A stretch of 64,000 nt of DNA from Hydractinia symbiolongicarpus (Eukaryota > Cnidaria > Hydrozoa > Anthoathecata > Hydractiniidae). The DNA is taken from NCBI RefSeq assembly GCF_029227915.1, contig NC_079877.1, forward strand, positions 6,512,001 through 6,576,000. Direction: 5' to 3'. Both the position numbers and the translations under genes were made by a program. Shown one piece after another: positions 51,041 through 62,760 of this stretch. A model generated the notes under the pieces. It did no database searches. It was not told the DNA's origin and was given only the letters and a program-made list of their open reading frames with translations. How positions within the stretch are numbered: position 1 is the stretch's first letter; each line of letters begins with the position of its first letter.

Positions 51041-52662
51041 CGATTTTTTAAATTTATATTTTACCACTAAAGCCCATGAGACTTGTAGTTTTTAAAAATG
51101 TTTTCATTTTTGATGAGACGCTAAATAAAAGAAGTTCAATCGCCGGCAAACGAAAAGCTGCGATTTCCCGTAAATCCCGGTCTCGGCTTGTATAGTCAAA
51201 TGTATACAAGGAAAGTACCCAGTGAGTAAACTCATTTCCCTAACGAATTTTTAAATTATTTTTTCACCACTAAAACGCATGAGACTTGTAGTTTTCAAAA
51301 ATGTTTTCATTTTTGATGAGACGCAAAATAAAAGAAGTTTAATCGCCGGCAAACGAAAACCTGCGATTTCCCGTAAATCCCGGACTCGGCCCGTATAGTC
51401 AAAAGTATACAAAGAAAGTACCCAGGGAGTAAACTCATTTCCCAAACGATTATTTAAATTATTATTTCACCACTAAAGCCCATGAGACTTGTAGTTTTTA
51501 AAAATGTTTTCATTTTTGATGAGACGCTGAATAAAAGAAGTTTAATCGCCGGCAAACGAAAACCCGCGATTTCCCGTAAATCCCGGACTCGGCCCGTATA
51601 GTCAAAAGTATACAAGGAAAGTACCCTGTGAGTAAACTCATTTCCCGAACGAATTTTTAAATTATTTTTTCACCACTAAAACGCATGAGTCTTGTAGTTT
51701 TCAGAATTGTTTTCATTTTTGATGAAACGTTGAATAAAAGAAGTTTAATCGCCGGCAAACGAAAAACCGCCATTTCCCGTAAACCCCGGACTCGGCCCGC
51801 ATAGTCAAAGTATACAAAGAAAGTACCCAGGGAGTAAACTCATTTCCCTAACGATTTTTTAAATTTATATTTTACCACTAAAGCCCATGAGACTTGTAGT
51901 TTTTAAAAATGTTTTCATTTTTGATGAGACGCTAAATAAAAGAAGTTCAATCGCCGGCAAACGAAAAGCTGCGATTTCCCGTAAATCCCGGTCTCGGCTT
52001 GTATAGTCAAATGTATACAAGGAAAGTACCCAGTGAGTAAACTCATTTCCCTAACGAATTTTTAAATTATTTTTTCACCACTAAAACGCATGAGACTTGT
52101 AGTTTTCAAAAATGTTTTCATTTTTGATGAGACGCAAAATAAAAGAAGTTTAATCGCCGGCAAACGAAAACCTGCGATTTCCCGTAAATCCCGGACTCGG
52201 CCCGTATAGTCAAAAGTATACAAAGAAAGTACCCAGGGTGTAAACGCATTTTCGAACGATTTTTTAAAATTATTTTTTCACCACTAAAACGCATGAGACT
52301 TGTAGTTTTCGAAAATGTTTTCATTTTTGATGAGACGCTGAATAAAAGAAGTTTAATCGCCGGCAAACGAAAACCCGCGATTTCCCGTAAATCCCGGACT
52401 CGGCCCGTATAGTCAAAAGTATACAAGGAAAGTACCCTGTGAGTAAACTCATTTCCCGAACGAATTTTTAAATTATTTTTTCACCACTAAAACGCATGAG
52501 TCTTGTAGTTTTCAGAATTGTTTTCATTTTTGATGAGACGTTGAATAAAAGAAGTTTAATCGCCGGCAAACGAAAAACCGCCATTTCCCGTAAACCCCGG
52601 ACTCGGCCCGCATAGTCAAAGTATACAAAGAAAGTACCCAGGGAGTAAACTCATTTCCCTAA
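51041..52662. repeat. 811-bp tandem pair with different internal losses
   Basis: CGATTTTTTAAATTTATATTTTACC starts at 51,041 and 51,852 (text shortened here to its recurring tag CGATTTTTTA). CTAAATAAAAG at 51,121 and 51,932, and ATAGTCAAAGTATAC at 51,802 and 52,612, give offsets of 811 and 810. Compared with the fuller version at 41.5-42.1 kb each unit lacks one monomer, but not the same one. Unit 1 loses the part from GGGTGTAAACGC onward. Unit 2 keeps that part and loses the TCTGCGATTTGCC-containing part. Confidence 0.8.
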
Positions 52663-54986
52663 CGATTTTTTAAATTATTTTTTCACCACTAAAACGCATG
52701 AGACTTGTAGTTTTCAAAAATGTTTTCATTTTTGACGAGACGCTGAATAAAAGAAGTTTAATCGCCGGCATACGAAAACCTGCGATTTTCCGTAAATCCC
52801 GGGCTTGGCCCGTATAGTCGAATGTATACAAAGAAAGTACCCAGGGAGTAAACTCATTTCCCGAACGATTTTTTAAATTTTTTTTTCACCACTAAAACGC
52901 ATGAGACTTGTAGTTTTCAAAAATGTTTTCATTTTTGATGAGACGCTGAATAAAAGAGGTTTAATCGCCGGCAAACGAAAACCCGCGATTTCTCGTAAAT
53001 CCCGGGCTTGGCCCGTATAGTCGAATGTATACAAAGAAAGTACCCTGTGAGTAAACTCATTTCCAGAACGATTTTTTAATTTATTTTTTCACCACTAAAA
53101 CGCATGAGACTTGTAGTTTTCAAAAATGTTTTCATTTTTGATGAGACGCTTAATGAAAGAGGTTTAATCGCCGGCAAACGAAAACCCGAGATTTCCCGTA
53201 AATCCCGGGCTTGGCCCGTATAGTCAAAAGTATACAAAGATAGTACCCAGGGAGTAAACTCATTTCCCGAACGATTTTTTAAATTATTTTTTCACCACTA
53301 AAACGCATGAGACTTGTAGTTTTCAAAATGTTTTCATTTTTGATGAGACGCTGAATAAAAGAAGTTTAATCGCCGGCAAACGAAAACCTGCGATTTCCCG
53401 TAAATCCCGGACTCGGCCCGTATAGTCAAAAGTATACAAAGAAAGTACCCGGTGTGTAAACTCATTTCCCGAACGATTTTTTAAATTATTATTTTACCAC
53501 TAAAGCCCATGAGACTTGTAGTTTTTAAAAATGTTTTCATATTTGATGAGACGCTGAATAAAAGAAGTTTAATTGCCGGCAAACGAAAACCCGCGACTTC
53601 CCGTAAATCCCGGACTCGGCCCGTATAGTTAAAAGTATACAAAGAAAGTACCCAGGTAGTAAACTCATTTCCCGAACGATTTTTTAAATTAATTTTCACC
53701 ACTAAAACGCATGAGACTTGTAGTTTTCAGAAATGTTTTCATTTTTGATGAGACGCTTAATGAAAGTTGTTTAATCGCCGGCAAACGAAAACCCGCAATT
53801 TCCCGTAAATCCCGGGCTTGGCCCGTATAGTCGAATGTATACAAAGAAAGTACCCTGTGAGTAAACTCATTTCCGAAAGGATTTTTTCAATTATCTTTTG
53901 ACCACTAAAACGCATGAGACTTGCAGTTTTCAAAAATGTTTTCATTTTTGATGAGACGCTTAATAAAAGAGGTTTAATCGCCGGCAAACGAAATCCCGCG
54001 ATTTCCCGTAAATCCCGGGCTTGGCCCGTATAGTCGAATGTATACAAAGAAAGTACCCAGGGAGTAAACTCATTTCCCGAACGATTTTTTAATTTTTTTT
54101 TGTCACCACTAAAACGCATGAGACTTGTAGTTTTCAAAAATGTTTTCATTTTTGATGAGACGCTTAATGAAAGAGGTTTAATCGCCGGCAAACGAAAACC
54201 CGCGATTTCCCGTAAATCCCGGGCTTGGCCCGTATAGTCGAATGTATACAAAGAAAGTACCCTGTGAGTAAACTCATTTCCAGAACGATTTTTTAATTTA
54301 TCTTTTGACCACTAAAACGCATGAGACTTGCAGTTTTCAAAAATGTTTTCATTTTTGATGAGACGCTTAATAAAAGAGGTTTAATCGCCGGCAAACGAAA
54401 TCCCGCGATTTCCCGTAAATCCCGGGCTTGGCCCGTATAGTCGAATGTATACAAAGAAAGTACCCAGGGAGTAAACTCATTTCCCGAACGATTTTTTAAA
54501 TTTTTTTTTCACCACTAAAACGCATGAGACTTGTAGTTTTCAAAAATGTTTTCATTTTTGATGAGAATCTGAATAAAAGAAGTTTAATCGCCGGCAAACG
54601 AAAACCTGCGATTTCCCGTAAATCCCGGACTCGGCCCGTATAGTCAAAAGTGTACAAAGAAAGTACCCGGGGTGTAAACTCATTTCCCGAACGATTTTTT
54701 AAATTATTATTTCACCACTAAAGCCCATGAGACTTGTAGTTTTTAAAAATGTTTTCATTTTTGATGATACGCTTAATAAAAGAGGTTTAATCGCCGGCAA
54801 ACGAAATCCTGCGATTTCCCGTAAATCCCGGGCTTGGCCCGTATAATCGAATGTATACAAAGAAAGTACCCAGGAAGTAAACTCATTTCCCGAACGATTT
54901 TTTAATATTTTTTTCACCACTAAAACGCATGAGACTTGTAGTTTTCAAAAATGTTTTCATTTTTGATGAGACGCTTAATGAAAGAT
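52663..54986. repeat. Mosaic with 8-mer-type monomers and a length-restoring GT insertion
   Basis: 52,741-53,260 resembles 59,641-60,160 (offset 6,900). 53,300-54,060 matches the 8-mer type of 9.7-10.6 kb. At 54,102-54,103 a GT lies between the T run and CACCAC, and the monomer is 204 bp. This puts two monomers in the same minus-strand frame and creates the longest open frame of the window (53,757-54,251), which I regard as incidental. 54,300-54,986 holds class B monomers with private changes such as GAGAATCTG near 54,565. Confidence 0.75.
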
Positions 54987-56937
54987 GTTTAATCGCCGGC
55001 AAACGAAAACCCGCGATTTCCCGTAAATCCCGGGCTTGGCCCGTATAGTCGAATGTATACAAAGAAAGTACCCTGTGGGTAAACTCATTTCCAGAACGAT
55101 TTTTTAAATTATTTTTTCACCACTAAAACGCATGAGACTTGTAGTTTTCAAAAATGTTTTCATTTTTGATGAGACGCTGAATAAAAGAAGTTTAATCGCC
55201 GGCAAACGAAAACCTGCGATTTCCCGTAAATCCCGGACTCGGCCCGTATAGTCAAAAGTATACAAAGAAAGTACCCAGGGAGTAAACTAATTTCCAGAAC
55301 GATTTTTTAAATTATTTTTTCACCACTAAAACGCATGAGACTTGTAGTTTTCAAAAATGTTTTCATTTTTGATGAGACGCTGAATAAAAGAAGTTTAATC
55401 GCCGGCAAACAAAAACCTGCGATTTCCCGTAAATCCCGGACTCGGCCCGTATAGTCAAAAGTTTACAAAGAAAGTACCCGGGGTGTAAACTCATTTCCCG
55501 AACGATTTTTTAAATTATTATTTCACCACTAAAGCCCATGAGACTTGTAGTTTTTAAAAATGTTTTCATTTTTGATGAGACGCTTAATAAAAGAGGTTTA
55601 ATCGCCGGCAAACGAAGTCCCGCGATTTCCCGTAAATCCTGGTCTTGGCCCGTATAGTCAAAAGTATACAAAGATAGTACCCAGGGAGTAAACTCATTTC
55701 CCGAACGTTTTGGTAATTTATTTTTTCACCACTAAAACGCATGAGACTTGTAGTATTTAGAAATATTTTCATTTTTGATGAGACGCTAAATAAAAGAAGT
55801 TTAATCGCCGGCAAACGAAAACCCGCGACTTCCGTAAATCCCGGACTCGGCCCGTATAGTCAAAAGTATACAAAGGAAGTACCCTGGGAGTAAACTCATT
55901 TCCCGAACGATTTTTTAAATTATTTTTTCACCACTAAAACGCATGAGACTTGTAGTTTTCAAAATGTTTTCATTTTTGATGAGACGCTGAATAAAAGAAG
56001 TTTAATCGCCGGCAAACGAAAACCCGCGATTTCCCGTAAATCCCGGGCTTGGCCCGTATAGTCGAATGTATACAAAGAAAGTACCCTGTGGGTAAACTCA
56101 TTTCCAGAACGATTTTTTAAATTATTTTTTCACCACTAAAACGCATGAGACTTGTAGTTTTCAAAAATGTTTTCATTTTTGATGAGACGCTGAATAAAAG
56201 AAGTTTAATCGCCGGCAAACGAAAACCTGCGATTTCCCGTAAATCCCGGACTCGGCCCGTATAGTCAAAAGTATACAAAGAAAGTACCCAGGGAGTAAAC
56301 TAATTTCCAGAACGATTTTTTAAATTATTTTTTCACCACTAAAACGCATGAGACTTGTAGTTTTCAAAAATGTTTTCATTTTTGATGAGACGCTGAATAA
56401 AAGAAGTTTAATCGCCGGCAAACAAAAACCTGCGATTTCCCGTAAATCCCGGACTCGGCCCGTATAGTCAAAAGTTTACAAAGAAAGTACCCGGGGTGTA
56501 AACTCATTTCCCGAACGATTTTTTAAATTATTATTTCACCACTAAAGCCCATGAGACTTGTAGTTTTTAAAAATGTTTTCATTTTTGATGAGACGCTTAA
56601 TAAAAGAGGTTTAATCGCCGGCAAACGAAGTCCCGCGATTTCCCGTAAATCCTGGTCTTGGCCCGTATAGTCAAAAGTATACAAAGATAGTACCCAGGGA
56701 GTAAACTCATTTCCCGAACGTTTTGGTAATTTATTTTTTCACCACTAAAACGCATGAGACTTGTAGTATTTAGAAATATTTTCATTTTTGATGAGACGCT
56801 AAATAAAAGAAGTTTAATCGCCGGCAAACGAAAACCCGCGACTTCCGTAAATCCCGGACTCGGCCCGTATAGTCAAAAGTATACAAAGGAAGTACCCTGG
56901 GAGTAAACTCATTTCCCGAACGATTTTTTAAATTATT
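54987..56937. repeat. 1,013-bp (5-mer) tandem duplication
   Basis: CCCTGTGGGT at 55,071 recurs at 56,084. ACTAATTTCCAG, AAAGTTTACAAAG, GAAGTCCCGCG and CCTGGTCTTGG also recur at this offset (5 x 203 minus 2). Unit 1 spans 54,987-55,999. Unit 2 spans 56,000-56,937 and is cut short where TTATTATTTTACC replaces TTATTTTTTCACC. The copies appear identical by eye. Confidence 0.87.
55132..55334. repeat. Representative class A monomer, 203 bp
   Basis: A full-length monomer counted from the ATGAG landmark. In order it holds an AT-rich part with T and A runs, GATGAGACGC, the class A marker GCTGAATAAAAGAAG, the almost invariant TTTAATCGCCGGC with its GCCGGC palindrome, and a CCCG-rich stretch. It then has the class A markers GGACTCGG, GTCAAAAG and CCCAGGGAG, then ACTAATTTCC (usually ACTCATTTCC), and finally a T-rich tract before the next ATGAG. 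In this copy the first of the four CCCG motifs is CCTG, a common class A variant. Class A dominates the 7-mer blocks. Confidence 0.85.
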
Positions 56938-57202
56938 ATTTTACCACTAAAGCCCATGAGACTTGTAGTTTTTAAAAATGTTTTCATATTTGATGAGACG
57001 CTGAATAAAAGAAGTTTAATTGCCGGCAAACGAAAACCCGCGACTTCCCGTAAATCCCGGACTCGGCCCGTATAGTCAAAAGTATACAAAGAAAGTACCC
57101 AGGTAGTAAACTCATTTCCCGAACGATTTTTTAAATTAATTTTCACCACTAAAACGCATGAGACTTGTAGTTTTCAGAAATGTTTTCATTTTTGATGAGA
57201 CA
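56938..57202. repeat. 8-mer-type linking monomers
   Basis: This stretch carries the marks TTATTTTACC, TTTTCATATTTGATG and CCAGGTAGTAAAC of the 8-mer family. It leads into the 1,220-bp duplication with a private CACTTAATG at 57,201. Confidence 0.7.
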
Positions 57203-59625
57203 CTTAATGAAAGTTGTTTAATCGCCGGCAAACGAAAACCCGCAATTTCCCGTAAATCCCGGGCTTGGCCCGTATAGTCGAATGTATACAAAGAAAGTAC
57301 CCTGTGAGTAAACTCATTTCCGAAAGGATTTTTTCAATTATCTTTTGACCACTAAAACGCATGAGACTTGCAGTTTTCAAAAATGTTTTCATTTTTGATG
57401 AGACGCTTAATAAAAGAGGTTTAATCGCCGGCAAACGAAATCCCGCGATTTCCCGTAAATCCCGGGCTTGGCCCGTATAGTCGAATGTATACAAAGAAAG
57501 TACCCAGGGAGTAAACTCATTTCCCGAACGATTTTTTAATTTTTTTTTTGTCACCACTAAAACGCATGAGACTTGTAGTTTTCAAAAATGTTTTCATTTT
57601 TGATGAGACGCTTAATGAAAGAGGTTTAATCGCCGGCAAACGAAAACCCGCGATTTCCCGTAAATCCCGGGCTTGGCCCGTATAGTCGAATGTATACAAA
57701 GAAAGTACCCTGTGAGTAAACTCATTTCCAGAACGATTTTTTAATTTATCTTTTGACCACTAAAACGCATGAGACTTGCAGTTTTCAAAAATGTTTTCAT
57801 TTTTGATGAGACGCTTAATAAAAGAGGTTTAATCGCCGGCAAACGAAATCCCGCGATTTCCCGTAAATCCCGGGCTTGGCCCGTATAGTCGAATGTATAC
57901 AAAGAAAGTACCCAGGGAGTAAACTCATTTCCCGAACGATTTTTTAAATTTTTTTTTCACCACTAAAACGCATGAGACTTGTAGTTTTCAAAAATGTTTT
58001 CATTTTTGATGAGACGCTTAATGAAAGAGGTTTAATCGCCGGCAAACGAAAACCCGCGATTTCACGTAAATCCCGGGCTTGGCCCGTATAGTCGAATGTA
58101 TACAAAGAAAGAACCCTGTGAGTAAACTCATTTCCAGAACGATTTTTTAATTTATTTTTTCACCACTAAAACGCATGAGACTTGTAGTTTTCAAAAATGT
58201 TTTCATTTTTGATGAGACGCTTAATGAAAGAGGTTTAATCGCTGGCAAACGAAAACCCGAGATTTCCCGTAAATCCCGGGCTTGGCCCGTATAGTCAAAA
58301 GTATACAAAGATAGTACCCAGGGAGTAAACTCAATTCCCGAACGTTTTTTTAATTTATTTTTTCACCACTAAAACGCATGAGACTTGTAGTTTTCAAAAA
58401 TGTTTTCATTTTTGATGAGACGCTTAATGAAAGTTGTTTAATCGCCGGCAAACGAAAACCCGCAATTTCCCGTAAATCCCGGGCTTGGCCCGTATAGTCG
58501 AATGTATACAAAGAAAGTACCCTGTGAGTAAACTCATTTCCGAAAGGATTTTTTCAATTATCTTTTGACCACTAAAACGCATGAGACTTGCAGTTTTCAA
58601 AAATGTTTTCATTTTTGATGAGACGCTTAATAAAAGAGGTTTAATCGCCGGCAAACGAAATCCCGCGATTTCCCGTAAATCCCGGGCTTGGCCCGTATAG
58701 TCGAATGTATACAAAGAAAGTACCCAGGGAGTAAACTCATTTCCCGAACGATTTTTTAATTTTTTTTTTGTCACCACTAAAACGCATGAGACTTATAGTT
58801 TTCAAAAATGTTTTCATTTTTGATGAGACGCTTAATGAAAGAGGTTTAATCGCCGGCAAACGAAAACCCGCGATTTCCCGTAAATTCCGGGCTTGGCCCG
58901 TATAGTCGAATGTATACAAAGAAAGTACCCTGTGAGTAAACTCATTTCCAGAACGATTTTTTAATTTATCTTTTGACCACTAAAACGCATGAGACTTGCA
59001 GTTTTCAAAAATGTTTTCATTTTTGATGAGACGCTTAATAAAAGAGGTTTAATCGCCGGCAAACGAAATCCCGCGATTTCCCGTAAATCCCGGGCTTGGC
59101 CCGTATAGTCGAATGTATACAAAGAAAGTACCCAGGGAGTAAACTCATTTCCCGAACGATTTTTTAAATTTTTTTTTCACCACTAAAACGCATGAGACTT
59201 GTAGTTTTCAAAAATGTTTTCATTTTTGATGAGACGCTTAATGAAAGAGGTTTAATCGCCGGCAAACGAAAACCCGCGATTTCACGTAAATCCCGGGCTT
59301 GGCCCGTATAGTCGAATGTATACAAAGAAAGAACCCTGTGAGTAAACTCATTTCCAGAACGATTTTTTAATTTATTTTTTCACCACTAAAACGCATGAGA
59401 CTTGTAGTTTTCAAAAATGTTTTCATTTTTGATGAGACGCTTAATGAAAGAGGTTTAATCGCTGGCAAACGAAAACCCGAGATTTCCCGTAAATCCCGGG
59501 CTTGGCCCGTATAGTCAAAAGTATACAAAGATAGTACCCAGGGAGTAAACTCAATTCCCGAACGTTTTTTTAATTTATTTTTTCACCACTAAAACGCATG
59601 AGACTTGTAGTTTTCAAAAATGTTT
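57203..59625. repeat. 1,220-bp (6-mer) tandem duplication
   Basis: Unit 1 is 57,203-58,422 and unit 2 is 58,423-59,625. Offsets of 1,220 (6 x 203 plus 2) are shown by TGTCACC at 57,549 and 58,769, CGCTGGCAAACG near 58,240 and 59,460, and CTCAATTCCCG near 58,331 and 59,551. The plus 2 comes from the inserted GT and T-run length in one monomer. Unit 2 has a few private changes: ACTTATAG near 58,791 and TAAATTCCGGG near 58,882. Confidence 0.87.
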
Positions 59626-61560
59626 TTATTTTTGATGAGACGCTGAATAAAAGAAGTTTAATCGCCGGCATACGAAAACCTGCGATTTTCCGTAAATCCC
59701 GGGCTTGGCCCGTATAGTCGAATGTATACAAAGAAAGTACCCAGGGAGTAAACTCATTTCCCGAACGATTTTTTAAATTTTTTTTTCACCACTAAAACGC
59801 ATGAGACTTGTAGTTTTCAAAAATGTTTTCATTTTTGATGAGACGCTGAATAAAAGAGGTTTAATCGCCGGCAAACGAAAACCCGCGATTTCTCGTAAAT
59901 CCCGGGCTTGGCCCGTATAGTCGAATGTATACAAAGAAAGTACCCTGTGAGTAAACTCATTTCCAGAACGATTTTTTAATTTATTTTTTCACCACTAAAA
60001 CGCATGAGACTTGTAGTTTTCAAAAATGTTTTCATTTTTGATGAGACGCTTAATGAAAGAGGTTTAATCGCCGGCAAACGAAAACCCGAGATTTCCCGTA
60101 AATCCCGGGCTTGGCCCGTATAGTCAAAAGTATACAAAGATAGTACCCAGGGAGTAAACTCATTTCCCGAACGTTTTGGTAATTTATTTTTTCACCACTA
60201 AAACGCATGAGACTTGTAGTATTTAGAAATATTTTCATTTTTGATGAGACGCTAAATAAAAGAAGTTTAATCGCCTGCAAACGAAAACCCGCGACTTCCG
60301 TAAATCCCGGACTCGGCCCGTATAGTCAAAAGTATACAAAGGAAGTACCCTGGGAGTAAACTCATTTCCCGAACGATTTTTTAAATTATTTTTTCACCAC
60401 TAAAACGCATGAGACTTGTAGTTTTCAAAATGTTTTCATTTTTGATGAGACGCTGAATAAAAGAAGTTTAATCGCCGGCAAACGAAAACCTGCGATTTCC
60501 CGTAAATCCCGGACTCGGCCCGTATAGTCAAAAGTATACAAAGAAAGTACCCGGTGTGTAAACTCATTTCCCGAACGATTTTTTAAATTATTATTTTACC
60601 ACTAAAGCCCATGAGACTTGTAGTTTTTAAAAATGTTTTCATATTTGATGAGACGCTGAATAAAAGAAGTTTAATTGCCGGCAAACGAAAACCCGCGACT
60701 TCCCGTAAATCCCGGACGCGGCCCGTATAGTCAAAAGTATACAAAGAAAGTACCCAGGTAGTAAACTCATTTCCCGAACGATTTTTTAAATTAATTTTCA
60801 CCACTAAAACGCATGAGACTTGTAGTTTTCAGAAATGTTTTCATTTTTGATGAGACGCTTAATGAAAGTTGTTTAATCGCCGGCAAACGAAAACCCGCAA
60901 TTTCCCGTAAATCCCGGGCTTGGCCCGTATAGTCGAATGTATACAAAGAAAGTACCCTGTGGGTAAACTCATTTCCGAAAGGATTTTTTCAATTATCTTT
61001 TGACCACTAAAACGCATGAGACTTGCAGTTTTCAAAAATGTTTTCATTTTTGATGAGACGCTTAATAAAAGAGGTTTAATCGCCGGCAAACGAAATCCCG
61101 CGATTTCCCGTAAATCCCGGGCTTGGCCCGTATAGTCGAATGTATACAAAGAAAGTACCCAGGGAGTAAACTCATTTCCCGAACGATTTTTTAAATTTTT
61201 TTTTCACCACTAAAACGCATGAGACTTGTAGTTTTCAAAAATGTTTTCATTTTTGATGAGACGCTTAATGAAAGAGGTTTAATCGCCGGCAAACGAAAAC
61301 CCGCGATTTCCCGTAAATCCCGGGCTTGGCCCGTATAGTCGAATGTATACAAAGAAAGTACCCTGTGAGTAAACTCATTTCCAGAACGATTTTTTAATTT
61401 ATCTTTTGACCACTAAAACGCATGAGACTTGCAGTTTTCAAAAATGTTTTCATTTTTGATGAGACGCTTAATAAAAGAGGTTTAATCGCCGGCAAACGAA
61501 ATCCCGCGATTTCCCTTAAATCCCGGGCTTGGCCCGTATAGTCGAATGTATACAAAGAAA
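59626..61560. repeat. Copy of the 52.7 kb mosaic and an 8-mer-type segment
   Basis: GCCGGCATACG near 59,666 and TTTCTCGTAAATC near 59,889 match the 52.7-53.0 kb stretch. TTTTGGTAATTT, TATTTAGAAATATT, ACTTCCGTAAATC and TTTTCATATTTG then mark the 8-mer type to about 61,150. The rest is class B. One TTTCCCTTAAATCC variant lies near 61,511. Confidence 0.75.
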
Positions 61561-62760
61561 GTACCCAGGGAGTAAACTCATTTCCCGAACGATTTTTCAA
61601 ATTATTTTTTCACCACTAAAACGCATGAGACTTGTAGTTTTCAGCAATGTTTTCATTTTTGATGAGACGCCTAATGAAAGTGGTTTAATCGCCGGCAAAC
61701 GAAAACCCGCGATTTCCCGTAAATCCCGGGCTTGGCCGGTATAGTCGAATGTATATGAAGAAAGTACCCTGTGAGTAAACTCATTTCCAAAACGATTTTT
61801 TAAATTATCTTTTCACCACTAAAACGCATGAGACTTGTAGTTTTCAAAAATGTTTTCATTTTTGATGAGACGCTGAATAAAAGAAGTTTAATCGCCGGCA
61901 AACGAAAACCTGCGATTTCCCGTAAATCCCGTACTCGGCCCGTATAGTCAAAAGTATACAAAGAAAGTACCCAGGGAGTAAACTCATTTCCCAAAGTTGT
62001 TTAATCGCCGGCAAACGAAAACCCGCAATTTCCCGTAAATCCCGGGCTTGGCCCGTATAGTCGAATGTATACAAAGAAAGTACCCTGTGAGTAAACTCAT
62101 TTCCGAAAGGATTTTTTCAATTATCTTTTGACCACTAAAACGCATGAGACTTGCAGTTTTCAAAAATGTTTATTTCACCACTAAAGCCCATGAGACTTGT
62201 AGTTTTTAAATATGTTTTCATTTTTGATGAGACGCTGAATAAAAGAAGTTTAATCGCCGGCAAACGAAAACCCGCAATTTCCCGTAAATCCCGGTCTCGG
62301 CCCGTATAGTCAAAAGTATACAAGGAAAGTACCCAGTGAGTAAACTCATTTCCTTAACGAATTTTTAAATTATTTTTTCACCATTAAAACGCATGAGACT
62401 TGTAGTTTTTAAAAATGTTTTCATTTTTGATGAGACGCTGAATAAAAGAAGTTTATTCGCCTGCAAACGAAAACCTGCGATTTCCCGTAAATCCCGGACT
62501 CGGGCCGTATAGTCAAAAGTATACAAAGAAAGTACCCAGGGAGTAAACTCATTTCCCAAACGATTTTTTAAATTATTATTTCACCACTAAAGCCCATGAG
62601 ACTTGTAGTTTTGAAAAATGTTTTCATTTTTGATGAGACGCTGAATAAAAGAAGTTTAATCGCCTGCAAACGAAAACCCGCGATTTCCCGTAAATCTCGG
62701 ACTCGGCCCGTATAGTCAAAAGTATACAAAGAAAGTACCCTGTGAGTAAACTCATTTCCG
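61561..62760. repeat. Fourth 7-mer block, broken by two deletions
   Basis: The 7-mer marks TCAGCAATG, CGCCTAATGAAAGTGG, CCCGTACTCGG and TTATTCGCCTGC reappear. At 61,993-61,996 CCCAAA joins GTTGTTTAATCG, a 90-bp loss (landmarks 61,828 and 62,144 are 316 bp apart). At about 62,169-62,172 AAAAATGTT joins TATTTCACC, leaving only 46 bp between the landmarks at 62,144 and 62,190. An intervening sliver of dimer-type sequence lies between the two breaks. Confidence 0.85.

Noticed and set aside
53757-54251. Minus-strand open frames of about 60-164 codons (peptide beginning MGNEFTPWVLSLYTF) as real genes
   Set aside because: They repeat once per monomer. 203 bp is not a multiple of three, so each frame breaks in the next monomer or soon after. 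They have no family I recognise, and point and indel variation follows the repeat, not codon positions. Homogenisation alone explains their similarity.
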